The notes under the pieces: model-generated | What the model saw: only the letters and a program-made list of their open reading frames with translations | Database searches by the model: none | Told to the model about the DNA's origin: nothing | Part shown: positions 10,801 to 22,680 of the stretch, one piece after another | Layout: each line of letters starts with the position of its first letter | How positions within the stretch are numbered: the first letter of the stretch is position 1 | Source of the DNA: Capra hircus | Lineage: Eukaryota > Chordata > Mammalia > Artiodactyla > Bovidae | Length of the DNA stretch: 64,000 nt | Reading direction: 5' to 3' | Assembly: GCF_001704415.2 (NCBI RefSeq) | Contig: NC_030813.1 | Coordinates: 16,820,001-16,884,000, forward strand | Program-made: the position numbers and the translations under genes

Positions 10801-13100
10801 CATCTTTTAAGAATGTCAAATTGGTATGTGTTTTAGCTTTTAAATTGTTTTCCATTTATGTTGGTGCTAATGTATTTCTCTTTCTTTATGAAAAATGCAA
10901 TTCTACTATGGATAATTTCATTTCCCTGTTTAATAGCATTCCTAAACTGTTAGTGTGTGATTTTAATTTTAAAGTTTATGGATTTACTATAATTATGGTT
11001 CAATGACCAGTCTTTCTTAATGTAAAAGAAAGCAAAACAGCATACCTTTAGATGATGTGTGTTTATTTGGATTGTGGATCCTCTTATTTCATGTTCATTT
11101 TGTGTATCATATGCCTTTATCAACGTTCACCTTTTAGCTTATATAATTTGATTGAGTGACAAAACCAACATTAGACAAATCTGCATACATTCATACAGTA
11201 CCTGACACATAAATATGCTGAAATTTTTCTTCTGATTTTCATTTTCCTTATGAAAAGTAGTCATGACAGGTTCTTCTTTCTTATTTGATTTCATAGAAAA
11301 CATGAGAATATCTTTAATTTATACCAAAAATGATCTGTTCTTAAACCTTGTGCATGATGTTCTGATGAGACAGTAAGAACTCTGATTCACCCAGTAGTTC
11401 AATCTATATATGCTTTGTCTACTATATATATATACACCTCTCTGCTAGTTTGGAAATGATCAAATGAGCATGATCAAATTAATGGAAAAATTAACTGGTA
11501 TCATATCTTTATCACTTAGAAAACATGCTTAATTTTCCAAAGTTTTATTTTTAATGTTTCTATTGTAACATAAAAAGTTAACACAATATTTCATTCTTTT
11601 TTTGACCATTATATATAATCTTGCCCAGAAATAGGCAATGCTTGTTAAGGTGGGTGATATTTTTATGTCTCCTAATAAATGATCATAGGAACATGCAGAT
11701 ATTGATATTTGAAATCTTGTTTTTCTCTACTTCTTGATAATGAATTTATATTAATAGTTACTATTACCAAAAATGAACTTTTAAAATTTTTACCAAAACA
11801 GAAACCTTGCTATCTCTAAAAAGTCAGAACCACAACAAGTTAATCTTATATTCTTAAGAATAATGATTAAGAACAGTCACCTGTGATTCTGGCTGTTAAA
11901 ACAATTCATTCCTAGTGGAATTAACATACTTGACCAGTTATGATTCTGCTAAGTTATTTTAGAATGTAAAGACCTTCAGTCCCTAATCTTTCCCATTTTT
12001 GTTGAAACAGCTTCATATCAGCTGGATTTACTATATGCCATAGCAGAGATACCCTTACAACTTAAATTTTAAGTGGATTTTGTTTTTGCTAATTCAATAC
12101 TGAAACATTTTAATGGCATTTCTCATTTTTTAATGTATTTAAATGCAGAAGTTACCCTATGCTGCTTATTGACAAAACTGTCCTTTGAGGAATAAGAAGA
12201 CTTTTTCAACCTGACCCATTACATTTGATTTATAGATAACAAAGTACCAACATTTCTCAAAATGCAGTGGATATTCTTATATATCTCAGAAATATTAATA
12301 AATTGGATTCACAAAAGAATGTCTTACATATTATTGACATTTATGTGAATATTCTTTATACTGTTGTAAATGTTTCATGCAATTTAATAACATTTTTAAA
12401 AGATGTATGTATCTGATTTTCCTTTAGAAAATATATTTTTATTTGTATTTTTTACATTTTAAAGTTCATCTCTATGTGCAGCTATTTTTATATTGCCAAA
12501 AAAATCACGTAAATTCAAAATGAGAGAAAATGCAAAAAAAAAAATATTTTGGCAAGCATTACACTGCATATTTTTCTTAATGTTTTGTGGGCCAGTCTCA
12601 TGTAATTGATTATTCTAAGAATGTGTTGTGTCTTACCACTGTAAATATGGCACAAACCTGTTTTTCTTGATAGTATAAATAATTGAAAGATTGAATTCTC
12701 CCTGTTTGATTTCTTGTTTCATTTCACTATCATTTCTCCAGCTGAGATTACTGAATCAAAAGACATGAATGGTTTTTGATTTGCAGCCTGGAGATAACTG
12801 CCTTGTGTTCAGTTTCTAATTTGTTTTTATTTGCTTTTTTAACTTGTTTTCAGGGTTCCTAGTTTGTGAGAAGTTGATCTTCGTAATTATTTTTACACTA
12901 TTTATGACTTATTTTCATAATGTAAAAAGTGTGTAATTATTACAATATTAATCCAGACATGGTCATGAATTGTTTTGTTATAAAGCTTTATTGATGTTCA
13001 CGAACACCGTGGTCTGTCTTCTCTGATTTAAACACAGTCCATGAAGAATTTTGTTCTGCTTTTCTACAGTATTGTCACACTACCATTCAACTTAGTGCTT
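7862..13100 (+). other. COL25A1: COL25A1 3' UTR; distal end not determined
   Basis: Sequence after the stop is AT-rich, lacks ruminant SINEs and LINEs, and has no coding potential, which suits a long 3' UTR. AATAAA hexamers occur at 8762-8767, 11674-11679 and 12297-12302. The last is followed within about 80 bases by a TG-rich stretch. I cannot tell which site is used, so the end given is only where clearly repetitive intergenic DNA is about to begin. Confidence 0.5.
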
Positions 13101-13423
13101 AGCTACAGTGATTTTCTGCAAAAAAAAAAAAAAGACTCATACTTTCTGTTAATTAGATAGTAAAAACTATACTGAGCTTCTCCTCCAAGTTCACTTTTCT
13201 TCCAGAACCATCCATCTTGAATTAAACTCCCTTATATTCAGTTGATTCTTACCTGTACCACATCAAATCAGGGGTTAAGAATGTAGTACCTAGTAATCAC
13301 ATCAATGTATTGAATAATGAGTAACTGACTGCCTCTCTAAGTCATCAGTTATTTTTAGGTCCTCACTGAAAGAGCCCTCATCTTTCTTGCCCTTACCCGT
13401 AGCATTCGATGCAGGTAACAGCT
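13101..13423. other. Short unassigned stretch
   Basis: An A-run is present at 13120-13133. I recognise nothing else. Confidence 0.5.
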
Positions 13424-13531
13424 CTGTGTTAGTCGCTCAGTCGTGTCTGACTCTATGAAGCCATGGACTGCAGCCTATCAGGTTCCTCTGTCCATGGGCT
13501 TCTCCAGGCAAGAACACCATTGCCACCCTTT
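13424..13531 (-). repeat. Bov-A SINE monomer
   Basis: It is the reverse complement of the Bov-A monomer: gctcagtcgtgtctgactct, then catgggcttctccaggcaag. Confidence 0.85.
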
Positions 13532-13673
13532 TAAACACTCTTTCCTTTAGTTCCCATATTATGTCCCTTCATTCTTGTTTTCTCCTACATTAAAAAAAAA
13601 ATTTTATTCAAGTATAGTTGAATTATAATGCTGTATTAATTTCTGCTGTATAACAAAGTGATTAAATATTATG

Positions 13674-13707
<34 letters not shown>

Positions 13708-13708
13708 C
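13674..13708 (+). repeat. (CA)n/(TA)n compound microsatellite
   Basis: A short CA run is followed directly by a TA run inside the L1 3' end. Confidence 0.95.
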
Positions 13709-14210
13709 ATTCTTTTCCATTATGGTTTATCACAGGATATTGAATATAATTCTCTGTGCTACCCAGTAGGACCTTGTTGTTACCCATTCTATGTGTAATA
13801 GTTTGCATCTGCGATTCCCAAACTCCCAATCCTTTTTTCCCCATCCCCTCCCCCTTGGAAACCACAAGCCTATTCTCTGTGTCTGCGAGTCTGTTTCATA
13901 GTTATCTTCATTTGTGTCATATTTTAAACTCCACATATAAGCAACATCCTATGACGCTTGTCTTTTTCTGACTTGCTTTGCTTAGGGTGATAATCTCTAG
14001 GTCCATGCATGTCACTGCAAGTGGCATTAGTTCATCCATTTTTATGACTGACTGATATTCCATTACTCATGCTCTATATCCGTCATACATATACCACATG
14101 CTCTCCATCCATCCATCTGCCAATGGACATTGAGGCTGCTTCCATGTCTTGGTTTTTGTGAATAGTGCTGCTGTGTTGTATGTATCTTTTTGAATTATAG
14201 TTTTGTGTGG

Positions 14211-14424
14211 GGCTTCCCCAGTGGCTCAAATGGTACAAACATCCACCTGCAATGTGGGAGACCCCAGTTTGATCCCTGGGTTGCAAAGATCCCCTGGATG
14301 AGGGCATGGCAGTCCATTCCAGTATTCTTGCCTAGAGAATCCCCATGGAGAGAAGAGCCTGGTGGGCTACAGTCCATGGGGTCACAGAGTCGGACATGGC
14401 TGAGCGACTAAGCAGACACACACC
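14211..14424 (+). repeat. Bov-tA SINE
   Basis: The head is ggcttccccagtggctcaaa, followed by a Bov-A monomer ending cggacatggctgagcgac. It is inserted into the minus-strand L1. Confidence 0.95.
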
Positions 14425-14527
14425 CAGGGGTGGGATTCCTGAATCATATGGTAGCTCTGTTTTTGGTTTTCTGAGGAACCTCCATACTGTTCTCCATAGA
14501 GGTTTACATTCCCACCAACAGTGTATC

Positions 14528-15039
14528 TCCTGCTTTGCTTTCTCATTTTCTTTTGCCAGCTCTTTCCCCTCTACCTGACCATTAAATGATAATCCTCAGG
14601 ATTCTGACCCCCATGCTTCTTTTGCTCTTCTCCACCATATTTTTTTCTCCAGGAAAGCTCATTTACTCCCACAAAGATCAAGTTATTATCGGCAATGCAG
14701 ATTTTCTTCTGACTTCCAAACCAACTATTACAGACACGTCTACTTGGATGTCCCACAGGCCACCCTCATCTTCACACCTGATTCTTCTCCAAGCTTCCAG
14801 ATTATAGTGAATGTACTGTCCCCCACCGGCCATCTAAGCAAACATGATGGAAATGTCAGAATTCTTCTAGGCGCCACCTGCCTCTCATTACCCACCCACT
14901 TCTGCGCACATGCAGCATCTAATTACCAAATCCCTTCAACTCTATCTCCCTAATATCTTTTGAGATCCAACTCCTTTCTCCTCATCCCCATTACCATTGT
15001 GTCAGTCTAGGCTTCCCCCAGTTCTTTTGGGGGGACTTT
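14528..15039. other. Intergenic, no recognised feature
   Basis: The stretch is pyrimidine-rich. The short open frames here have no recognisable similarity. Confidence 0.5.
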
Positions 15040-15151
15040 TAGAAGAACCTTCTAAATGGCCTCCCTGCCTCTAATAACCAACTCCCCTCCACCTCATGCT
15101 CCATGTCACTCTGAGAGTGATGATAGATTTAAAGAAAGCAAATATGGCCAT

Positions 15152-15582
15152 GTCTTATTTATGAATTTATCTATTTCATTTCCTATAGAATTTGAAGTAA
15201 ATTAAACAAACCTTATAAAGAAATTAAATACATACATTTAAAAACAACCAAGAAAACCAGACTTAAACAAAGTGCAAGGTCACAAAGAAAGTTGTAACGA
15301 AAAGATATGAGTTAAAATTATATGACTCTGAGCTTCCCGGTGTCCATAACAAAAAAAGAAATAACGTCAATAACATGTTTACATCATCTATAAAGTGAAA
15401 ATACTACTTCCTCAGAAGAATCAAAGCTGATTGACAAGAAACAAACTTATGTGAGATTTCTCCTGGAGGGTGCTATTGTTTAGGGCACAACTACAATGAG
15501 CCTAACAACAGATTTCTGTACTGTTCTTCATTATACGTCAAGTGCACATGCCAAAACCGTCAATGAAAAGTTGTTCAGAAGA
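15152..15582. other. Unidentified insert of about 430 bp within L2
   Basis: It interrupts the L2 alignment between its 'catgtc' and 'cattccc...taaaatcc' segments. It has no SINE or LINE motif I know. Read on the minus strand it ends in an A-rich stretch (ttcataaataag), which would fit a retroposed RNA inserted in minus orientation. Identity unknown. Confidence 0.35.
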
Positions 15583-15817
15583 CTAACGATGCCATTCCCT
15601 TACTTAAAATCCTCTGTGGTCCCCCGTTATCATGCAGATATTTACTTGGGGATAAAGTAGCAAGCCCTTTGTGATCCCACTCTGCCTAGCATCATTTCCT
15701 GCTGGTCAGCAACCCTCACCCCATGTTAAACTATATGAGGAGCCCTTTGCCTGCTTCCTGGGCCTGAAACAGTCTCCATCCCATCCTCACCATCCCTCTG
15801 AAGAATTCTTGATCTTT

Positions 15818-16605
15818 TTAAAAATTTTTTACAGCCAATTGAGCTGACCTTCCTCTATTCCCCATGGGGGCCCAGTGTGCAATAGCCGCAAACAGCAGCC
15901 TCCTTGGTGGTGTATGCAGCCTGTGGCCTGTATAGGCTGCCCTAAGGGACCTTGGAGACAACCCTTCTGGTGGACATTTATAATTGGCATGCTATCTCTG
16001 GTCTAGGTGCCAGACGGGTATGCATGGTGCCTTTGGAAAGCCCCAGCGCACAGTAGCCATTAACCAAAACATTATGTCCATCCACACCAAGCTGCAGAAC
16101 AAGGAGGATGTGGTTGAGGCCCTCTGCAGAACCAAGTTCAAGTTCCCTGGCTACCAAAAGATCCACATCTCCAAGAAATGGGGATTTACTGGCTTAATGT
16201 GGATGAATTTGAAAACATGGTGGCAGAAAAGCAGCTCATCCCAGGTGGCTACAGGTCAGACACATCCCTAACCATGACCCCTGAACAAATGACAGTCTCT
16301 GCAGTCAGCAGAGCCTTAGGGCCGTCCCTTCCTTACTCATAGTTTTTGTTGTGTGCTCAGTTATGTCCAACTCTTTGTGACCCCATGGACTATAGCCTGC
16401 CAAGTTCCTCTGTCCATGGAATTTTCCAGGCAACAATATTGGAGTGGGTTGCTGTTTCCTACTCCAGGGGATCATCCTGACCCAGGGATTGAACCCACGT
16501 CTTCTGTGTTTCCTGAATTGCCAGGTGGATTCTTTACCGCTGAGCCACCTGGGACGCCCCCTCCTTAAGCATACCCACCAGTAAATCCTACTTTTCAGTC
16601 AAAAA
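15818..16605 (+). pseudogene. RPL10: RPL10 processed pseudogene, with 17-bp target-site duplication
   Basis: Codons from about 16010 to 16260 read like the C-terminal half of ribosomal protein uL16 (TGMHGAFGKPQ, MSIHTKLQNKE, KIHISKKWGFT). A deletion removes several residues after GKPQ, and the frame is lost around 16190. The 3' UTR is recognisable and ends in a decayed polyadenylation signal (gtaaatcctactttt) and an A-run at 16601-16607. AAGAATTCTTGATCTTT (15801-15817) and AAGAATTCTTGCTCTTT (16606-16622) flank it, showing L1-mediated retroposition into L2. The N-terminal half is missing or unrecognisable, and a Bov-tA has split the 3' UTR. RPL10L-type copies are a less likely source. It is not functional. 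Confidence 0.88.
16341..16560 (-). repeat. Bov-tA SINE inside the RPL10 pseudogene 3' UTR
   Basis: It is the reverse complement of Bov-tA, from gctcagttatgtccaactct to gagccacctgggacgcccc. An imperfect duplication (CTTCCTTACTCATA on the left, CCTCCTTAAGCATA on the right) flanks it. Confidence 0.92.
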
Positions 16606-16800
16606 AAGAATTCTTGCTCTTTCAAGACCCAATCCATGTGTCAACATCCTAAATACCCCTTCCTGCCAACATTAAATTCTCCCATCTTCTATGCTCCAAT
16701 AATTACTTTTACTTGTCACTGCTAAAACACTTATCAAGTTGTTGATAATTACATGTTTATCTCTCTCCTCTACTGGATGGTGTACTGAAGATGAACCCAA

Positions 16801-17319
16801 TTTTTATAGATTTTCTGTAAATATTTTCAGATGAATAAATGAGAGACAAAAGTTACAAAAACAGCAAACTTACTTAGACTTTACCTATTTTATTAATGTA
16901 CATAATGGATAAAGCACCCATCTTTCCTGGGTGATAGGAACGTTTTTGTCCAATGAGGTGACTCTGGGTGGGCTCCTGGATGGGGACTGATCATCAGAAA
17001 GACCAAATCATGATTAGACAGCTTGGAATTTTCAGTCCTAACCCCCCATTCTTATGAGAAAAGACTAGGGCTGGAAATCGAGTTAATGTCTTTGATGAAC
17101 CACCATAAAATTCTAATAGTATGGGGTTCCAAGAGCCTCTAGGTTGGTGAATGCATGGAGACTTGGGGAAACTAACGGACCCAAAAAGGGCATGGAAGCT
17201 CTGTGCCCGTCCCACATACCTTGTCCTATGCATCTCTTCCATCTGGCTCTTCATCTATATCCTTTTATAATCAATTAGCAGACAGTAAGTAAACTTAAAA
17301 AAAAAAATTCTCTGGCCTG
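16801..17319. other. Intergenic, no recognised feature
   Basis: I identify no coding signal or repeat in this stretch. Confidence 0.5.
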
Positions 17320-17680
17320 ACCCCTCATCATTCTCTCTCCTGTACTTTTACAACCTGCCCCTGTCTTTCAGTTCTTCAACCAAGCTCTTCTCTGTCACTT
17401 CCAGAGCCCCAGTCCGTCACTTTTTCATCACTTCTTCACCTAAAACCCCACCTCACCTCCCCAACTCTTATCTATCCTTTGTGTCTCAATGTAGACATTC
17501 TTACCTCTATGCTCCCTTTGCATTTTGGATTTAACTTCTCACAGCACTCCCATGGTACCGTCCCACAGAGCGTCTCTGTTGTTTACTCATTAGTCCTGAA
17601 TGTCCAGCACAATGCCTGGCAGGGAGTTGGCACTCAATAAATACCTGTTGAATAAATAAGTGGAAGAAAGCAATAACCCA
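17320..17680 (+). repeat. L2 LINE 3' end
   Basis: The L2 3' terminal signature is present: cacaatgcctggcagggag, then cactcaataaatacctgttg and a short AATAAATAAG tail. Confidence 0.8.
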
Positions 17681-19215
17681 GAGGGATACAGAATAAGCCA
17701 TCCAAGGATATTATGAGCAACTGAGTGTGAAAATATGAAACAGTGAGAATACAATTCTTGCTAAAAATTGCATGATTATTCCATTAACTCAGACATGATA
17801 ACATAGTTCTATAGGCCTGTTCTTTCCTGTTCTCTTACATCAATATCGAATCAATATCAACATCAAATAGTGAAAGCAAAAAAGACTTAAGGGATCTAGT
17901 CCTTATTTCTTTTGGATCAAGTTGTGTTCCTTAGAAATATCTTATGATCTAGTAATGGGTATTCTATTAAAAAAATCATTAAATATAAGAATATGTACTG
18001 GAATGTCCATGAAGAGGATGAAGGATATAGTCTACAGAGAACACTTTGGAAAATGCTGCTATCCAATAGAATTTGATCTAAATCAACACCTGCCGCAGCT
18101 CAGACATGCAGGCAGTCCGTGTGCCTGTGTCTTATCTTGTAGCTCGGTCAGCATTCCTATCACAGGGGCCGCTCCAAGAAGCGACTCTGCTCAAAGCTGT
18201 CCTCGTCCATACACCTCACCCTCTGGCATGCTTTTCCACTCCACCTTCTCATCTTCATTGCTAGCCTCAATCCTCGTTCACATCTCCACTCTAAAATGTA
18301 CTTGGATTCGCTTGAATTGGAACTTGATTTGAGTGTCGACTCAAATCTATCATTCAAGGCAATGACAAGATCCAAGAGTAATAAAGTCCCAGGTGGAAAA
18401 CGTGTTTCAGCAGAGCATGCAATAGGCAGCCAACCAGACACAAACTTTTCTAGCTAATTTATGAGTTTGTACTTACAAGTGGAAGGGCAGGTTGGAATAT
18501 GAGAACAAGAAAAGCAGGTGAACCACGTGTATATTGAACCTGTATATCAAGTCACAGACTGAACAGATGGGCACACTGATGTTGTCAGACTGTGGAAGAA
18601 AGAGCTGTTGACTCCACCTGTGGCTGAAATGATGGGTAGATAAAATACCAACTATCTGAGCCACATGGTGTTGAATAACTGTGGAGTTTCCTATTCAGTC
18701 TCCCTTTCATAAAATATCAGTCAAAACAAACATAGATGCAAGGGATAATGGAAAAATTGGTTCAAAATGTTGGATGAGAGAATTTATCTTTAAAGGTTTT
18801 AGTGACGTGTTTTGCACTATTTGCTACTTAATATTTACTGTCCACAATATACTGTCATAATTGGCTCTCACTTCTCTTTTTTAATTCATCTAAGCATTTT
18901 AGCAGTGCTCTGAGAGTTCCACAACAGTAAAGATACCTTTTCTACTTTAAGGGCCAAAGGACTCATTGATTTTAAAAGAGTACTTTCCTCCCTGACTCAT
19001 CACCCCTCCCAAAAATATAAGACAGGGAAAATAATTTAATTATGTTATGCTCTTGATACCAAAAAAGAGGGAGGGAGAGGAAAGACATAACAAAAGAATG
19101 GGGAGACTGAAATACAGCATTTGATAAAATTCAATAGCTATTCCTGATAAAAATTGAAAAGAATTATTTCCTTAACATGATATAGGGATGAATATATTAG
19201 AAACCTGGAGCAAAT
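17681..19215. other. Intergenic, no recognised feature
   Basis: About 1.5 kb of moderately AT-rich DNA has no repeat I can name. Short frames near 17922-18332 have no recognisable homology. Confidence 0.5.
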
Positions 19216-19352
19216 ATCTTTCTTTTTTACTTTTTGTTCTGGCCATGCCACACAGTTAATAGGATCTCAGTTTCCCAACCAGGGATCGAAACTGCATCCC
19301 TACATTGGAAGGGCAAAGTCTCAACCACTGGCCTACCATGGAAATCTTCATT
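19216..19352 (-). repeat. CHR-type tRNA-derived SINE
   Basis: The reverse orientation is shown by gttctggccatgccacacag, an accagggatcgaaactgc box and accactggcctaccatgg. Confidence 0.8.
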
Positions 19353-19384
19353 TTTCTTTAAAAAAACAAAACAAGAACACTTTC

Positions 19385-19512
19385 TTGGGAATTCCCTGGC
19401 AGCCCAATGGTTAGGCCTCTGCACCTTCACTAGAAGGGACCCAGGTTCAATCCTTGGTTGGGGAACTAAGATGCTGCAAACCATGCCCGGTGATCAAAAA
19501 AAAAAAAAAAAG
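19385..19512 (+). repeat. CHR-type tRNA-derived SINE
   Basis: The head is gggaattccctggcagccca, with caggttcaatccttggttgg and an A-rich tail. It faces the SINE at 19216-19352 in opposite orientation. Confidence 0.85.
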
Positions 19513-19595
19513 AATCACCACAATCTACAAACATGTTTCTTAATAGCAAAATGTTAGAAACATTTCCTTTAAAATAAAAAATAAGAAAAGGATAT

Positions 19596-19705
19596 TTAAT
19601 ATCACTACTGCTATTAAACATTGTATTGAAAGTCTCAGTCAATGCAATCAGAAAATAAAAAATGAAGCAAAAGTGTTAGAAAGAAAGAAACAAAACTGCC
19701 TCTGT
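19596..19705 (+). repeat. Old L1 ORF2 fragment
   Basis: attaaacattgtattgaaag followed by gcaatcagaaaataaaaaat matches the L1 reverse transcriptase segment just after the GCPLSP motif. Confidence 0.6.
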
Positions 19706-19719
19706 TCCTTGTCTCTGGC

Positions 19720-20215
19720 AGCTGTAATAGATTAGCAGAGTTTAGTGGCTTGAAACAGCACAAATATATTATCTTATAGTTCCATAGTTTGGAATCCAAA
19801 ATGGGTCTCACTGTAATAAAGTCAAGGTGTTAGCAGGTCAGCATCCCTTGCTGGTGGCTCTAGAGGGAGAGAAAGACACATCCTTGGATTGTCCAGCTTC
19901 TAGTGGCTGTCCACTCCCCTTGGCTCATGGCCTCCTTCCTCTGTCTTTAAAGCCAACATCAGGCCAACTCTTGAGGCTGCCATCTCTCTGGTTCTTTCTT
20001 TTCTGCCTCCCTTTTCCTCTTTTAAGGACCTTTTGATTATACGTGTCTACCTCTATAATCTAGGATTCACCCTATTGTAAAGTCAGCTGGTTAGCAAATT
20101 ATTTTTTCTGCATCTTAATTCTCCTTTGGTGGATAGCATAAAATATTCATATTTTCCAGAGATTTAGGACATGGACATCTTTGGAGGTTCATTATTCTGC
20201 TCACTACCTGCCATT
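19720..20215 (+). repeat. Old mammalian interspersed repeat (family not named)
   Basis: tttagtggcttgaaacagca, cttatagttccatagtttgg and the end cattattctgctcactacct recur in a second copy at 62030-62510. I know this as a common mammal-wide repeat but cannot assign the family with confidence. Confidence 0.65.
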
Positions 20216-20511
20216 ATTCACAGATTATTTGAATTATTTGTGTATATAAATAAATTTAAAGGAACTACAAATTATCAGATTTTGTAGTATTGTCATTTGC
20301 TAAAATTTTTAAGTAGTTATAGCACCAACATTTTTTGTAAAATAAAGATGCCATCTATATCTCATACCTTTCTCATGCTATACTAGTAAGAATACTTGAA
20401 ACTCTTCTCAATATGGTAATACTTAAATATTTATTGACTTCTATTCATCTTCAAAATATTAAGCTATTTGAGGATTTCCTGAAAGAGCATGTGACAGGCT
20501 GTTATTTTATA

Positions 20512-20745
20512 TACTGTCACACTGAATCCTCATAATGCTGAGAAGCAAATATTATTCTCTCTCTTTTACAAATAAAAAAGCTGAGACTCAGAGAAGTTGG
20601 ATCACTGGTTATCCAGAAATAAGTCGCTGCATGAGTATCTTCATGCAAGACAAACATTACAACTCTGCAAAGTTCTACCGCTGTACAGTTCCATCTCTCT
20701 GCCCTCTCGGAGGTACTTGGTTCCACCAACATTTCTTCCACCCTG
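20512..20745 (+). repeat. MIR
   Basis: It shows the MIR core: ctgaatcctcataatgctga, then cttttacaaataaaaaagctgagactcaga split over 20569-20598. Confidence 0.65.
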
Positions 20746-20799
20746 AAATGACATGATTCCATATGTGACTAGTGATAGTAAACAATAATATCGCTTTAA

Positions 20800-21000
20800 A
20801 TTTACATAGCATTTTGTGTACTTAAGGCGTTGTCATAGCAATTACATCTGATTCTCACAACATACAAGATGAATAACAGTATATTAATATTTTGTGTGAG
20901 AAAAGGATTCAGAGAGGAAGATTGGCCCAGATGACACAGTTTTTCCTAGCAGACCATAGAACCAGAGTCTCCTAACTTCTAGAACACTGTCCTACACCAA
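20800..21000 (+). repeat. MIR
   Basis: ctgattctcacaacatacaa, then a diverged fragment ending in an agaaccagagtctcctaact block. Confidence 0.6.
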
Positions 21001-21214
21001 GAAATAAAGTGTGAAAACCCGCAAAACACACAATGTTCCAAAAGCTTTTTTAATGTGTATTTCCATGAGATGTTTGGGGGCAGAAAATAATCTATTCTAA
21101 AGTCTCATCATTTTCTTCTGCGTTTCTTTCAAGGGGGTAATATTAGGAGTAAATTATTTCTAGAATGTTCTTAATTGATGTTTGAAGTCTTTCTTGGCAT
21201 TCAAAAGGCAAATC

Positions 21215-21665
21215 ATTTAGTGTTTAAGAACTCAGTTGCTGGAGTCAAAAGGCCTGTATTTGAATCCCTGTTTGACCCCTTACCATGGCAATTTATCTCA
21301 GCTAAGTGGGCTTCAGTGTCCTAGTATGTAAAATGGGAATCACTTCACTCCCTCGAGGTAGTGAGTTAATACAGGCTTCCCTGGTGGCTCAGATGGTAAA
21401 GAATCTGCCTGCAATGTGAAAGACCTGGGTTAGATCCCTGGTTGGGAAGATCCCCTGCAGGAGGGCATGGCAACCGACTCCAATACTGGAGAACTGCCTG
21501 GAGAATTCCATGGACAGAGAAGACTGGCAGGGTCTGGGGTCGCAAAGAGTCGGGCGTGACTGAGCGACTAACTCTAGACTAGACCAGTGACTTAATACGT
21601 ACACAGGCTTAAGTCAGGGCCTGGCCCAGAGTCAGTACTCAGTGAGCACTAGCTATTATCCTCTA
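21215..21665 (+). repeat. MIR, split by a Bov-tA
   Basis: The left half has gtatttgaatccctgtttga and tgtaaaatgggaatcac. The right half (21599-21665) has cagggcctggcccagagtca, then tgagcactagctattatc. The Bov-tA at 21373-21585 separates them. Confidence 0.8.
21373..21585 (+). repeat. Bov-tA SINE with 13-bp target-site duplication
   Basis: A complete Bov-tA runs from cttccctggtggctcagatg to the gactgagcgactaac end. It is flanked by AGTGAGTTAATAC (21360-21372) and AGTGACTTAATAC (21586-21598). Confidence 0.95.
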
Positions 21666-21859
21666 CAGAGCAGAAGCCTTGCGTATCTGTTATCTTAGTG
21701 AAAGATTACAGCGATCGGAAGGTTCCAATCTATATTCGTTGTTAAAAGCTAAATGTTTTCTCTTGCATTTCAGTGATGCCTTTACCGTCACAAAAGCATC
21801 TGTATAATGTAAGCACCAACTCCAATAGGAGAGCTAATGAGAAGGATAAGTAGTTTTCT

Positions 21860-22680
21860 TCTCCCCTCAACCCAGCTTTATTGAAATATAATTGACAAAT
21901 AAAAATTGTATATATTTAAAGTATATAATATGGTGTTTTGATGTATGTATATGTTTTGAAATGACTGCCAAAATCAAGCTAATTAGCATATTCATCACCC
22001 TACATGGTTACCACTGGTGTGTGTGCATGATGAGAATACAGTATTATTAACCATAGGCATTAGACTCTTCATGAAACTGTACACTAGACCTCCAGAATTT
22101 ATTCATCTTACATAACAGAAACTTTGGACTTTTTGCACCCATTTTGCCTACTCCTTAGACCCTGGAAACTACCATTCTACTCTCTACTTTAATAAGTTCA
22201 ACTTTTTTAGAGTCCACATATAAGTGAGATCACACAATATTTTTCTTTCTTACATATATCACATCTTCTTTATTCATTCATCTGTTGATAGACACTTAGA
22301 GTGTTCCCATATCCTTCCTTAAAATTTTATTTATTTATTTATGGCTGCACTGGGTCTTTGTTGCCGCACAGGCTTTTCTCTAGTTGCATCACGCGGGAGC
22401 TACTCTCTAGCTGTGGTGTGTGGGCTTTCACTCCAGTAGCTTCTGTTGTTTCAGAGTATGAGCTCTAGGGCACATGGGCTCAGTAGTTGTGATTCCCAGG
22501 TTCCAAAGCCGAGGCTTAAGAGTTGTGGTGGAAGGGCTTAGTTGCTCCAGGCCTGTGGGATCTTCCCAGATCAGGGATCAAACCCGTGTTTCCTGCGTTG
22601 GCAGGTGTATTCTTTACCACTGAGCCACCAGGGAAGCCCCTCCGTATCTTGACAATTATAAATAACACTGCAGGTAGTTT
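21860..22680 (-). repeat. Old L1 3' region, split by a CHR SINE
   Basis: The reverse-oriented L1 3' UTR starts at ccagctttattgaaatataa and continues through catataagtgagatcacaca. It resumes after the SINE at 22642 (gtatcttgacaattataaat). Confidence 0.8.
22322..22640 (-). repeat. CHR-type SINE, near full length
   Basis: The reverse orientation shows ggctgcactgggtctttgtt, gatcagggatcaaacccgtg and gagccaccagggaagcccc. Confidence 0.92.

Larger units (their letters stand above)
13580..14527 (-). repeat. Old L1 3' region, split by a Bov-tA
   Basis: Reverse-oriented L1 3' UTR and the distal end of ORF2 are recognisable (attcaagtatagttgaatta at the left, a ttctccatagaggtttacat block at the right end). 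The Bov-tA at 14211-14424 interrupts it. Confidence 0.85.
15040..16800 (+). repeat. L2 LINE fragment, interrupted by two retroposed inserts
   Basis: L2-like pieces are at 15040-15151, 15583-15800 (cttacttaaaatcctctgtg and following) and 16606-16800 (ctctttcaagacccaatcca and following). An unidentified insert (15152-15582) and an RPL10 retrocopy (15818-16605) separate them. Confidence 0.6.

Noticed and set aside
16994..17254. 86-residue minus-strand frame
   Set aside because: It has no recognised domain, no splice context and no conservation evidence.
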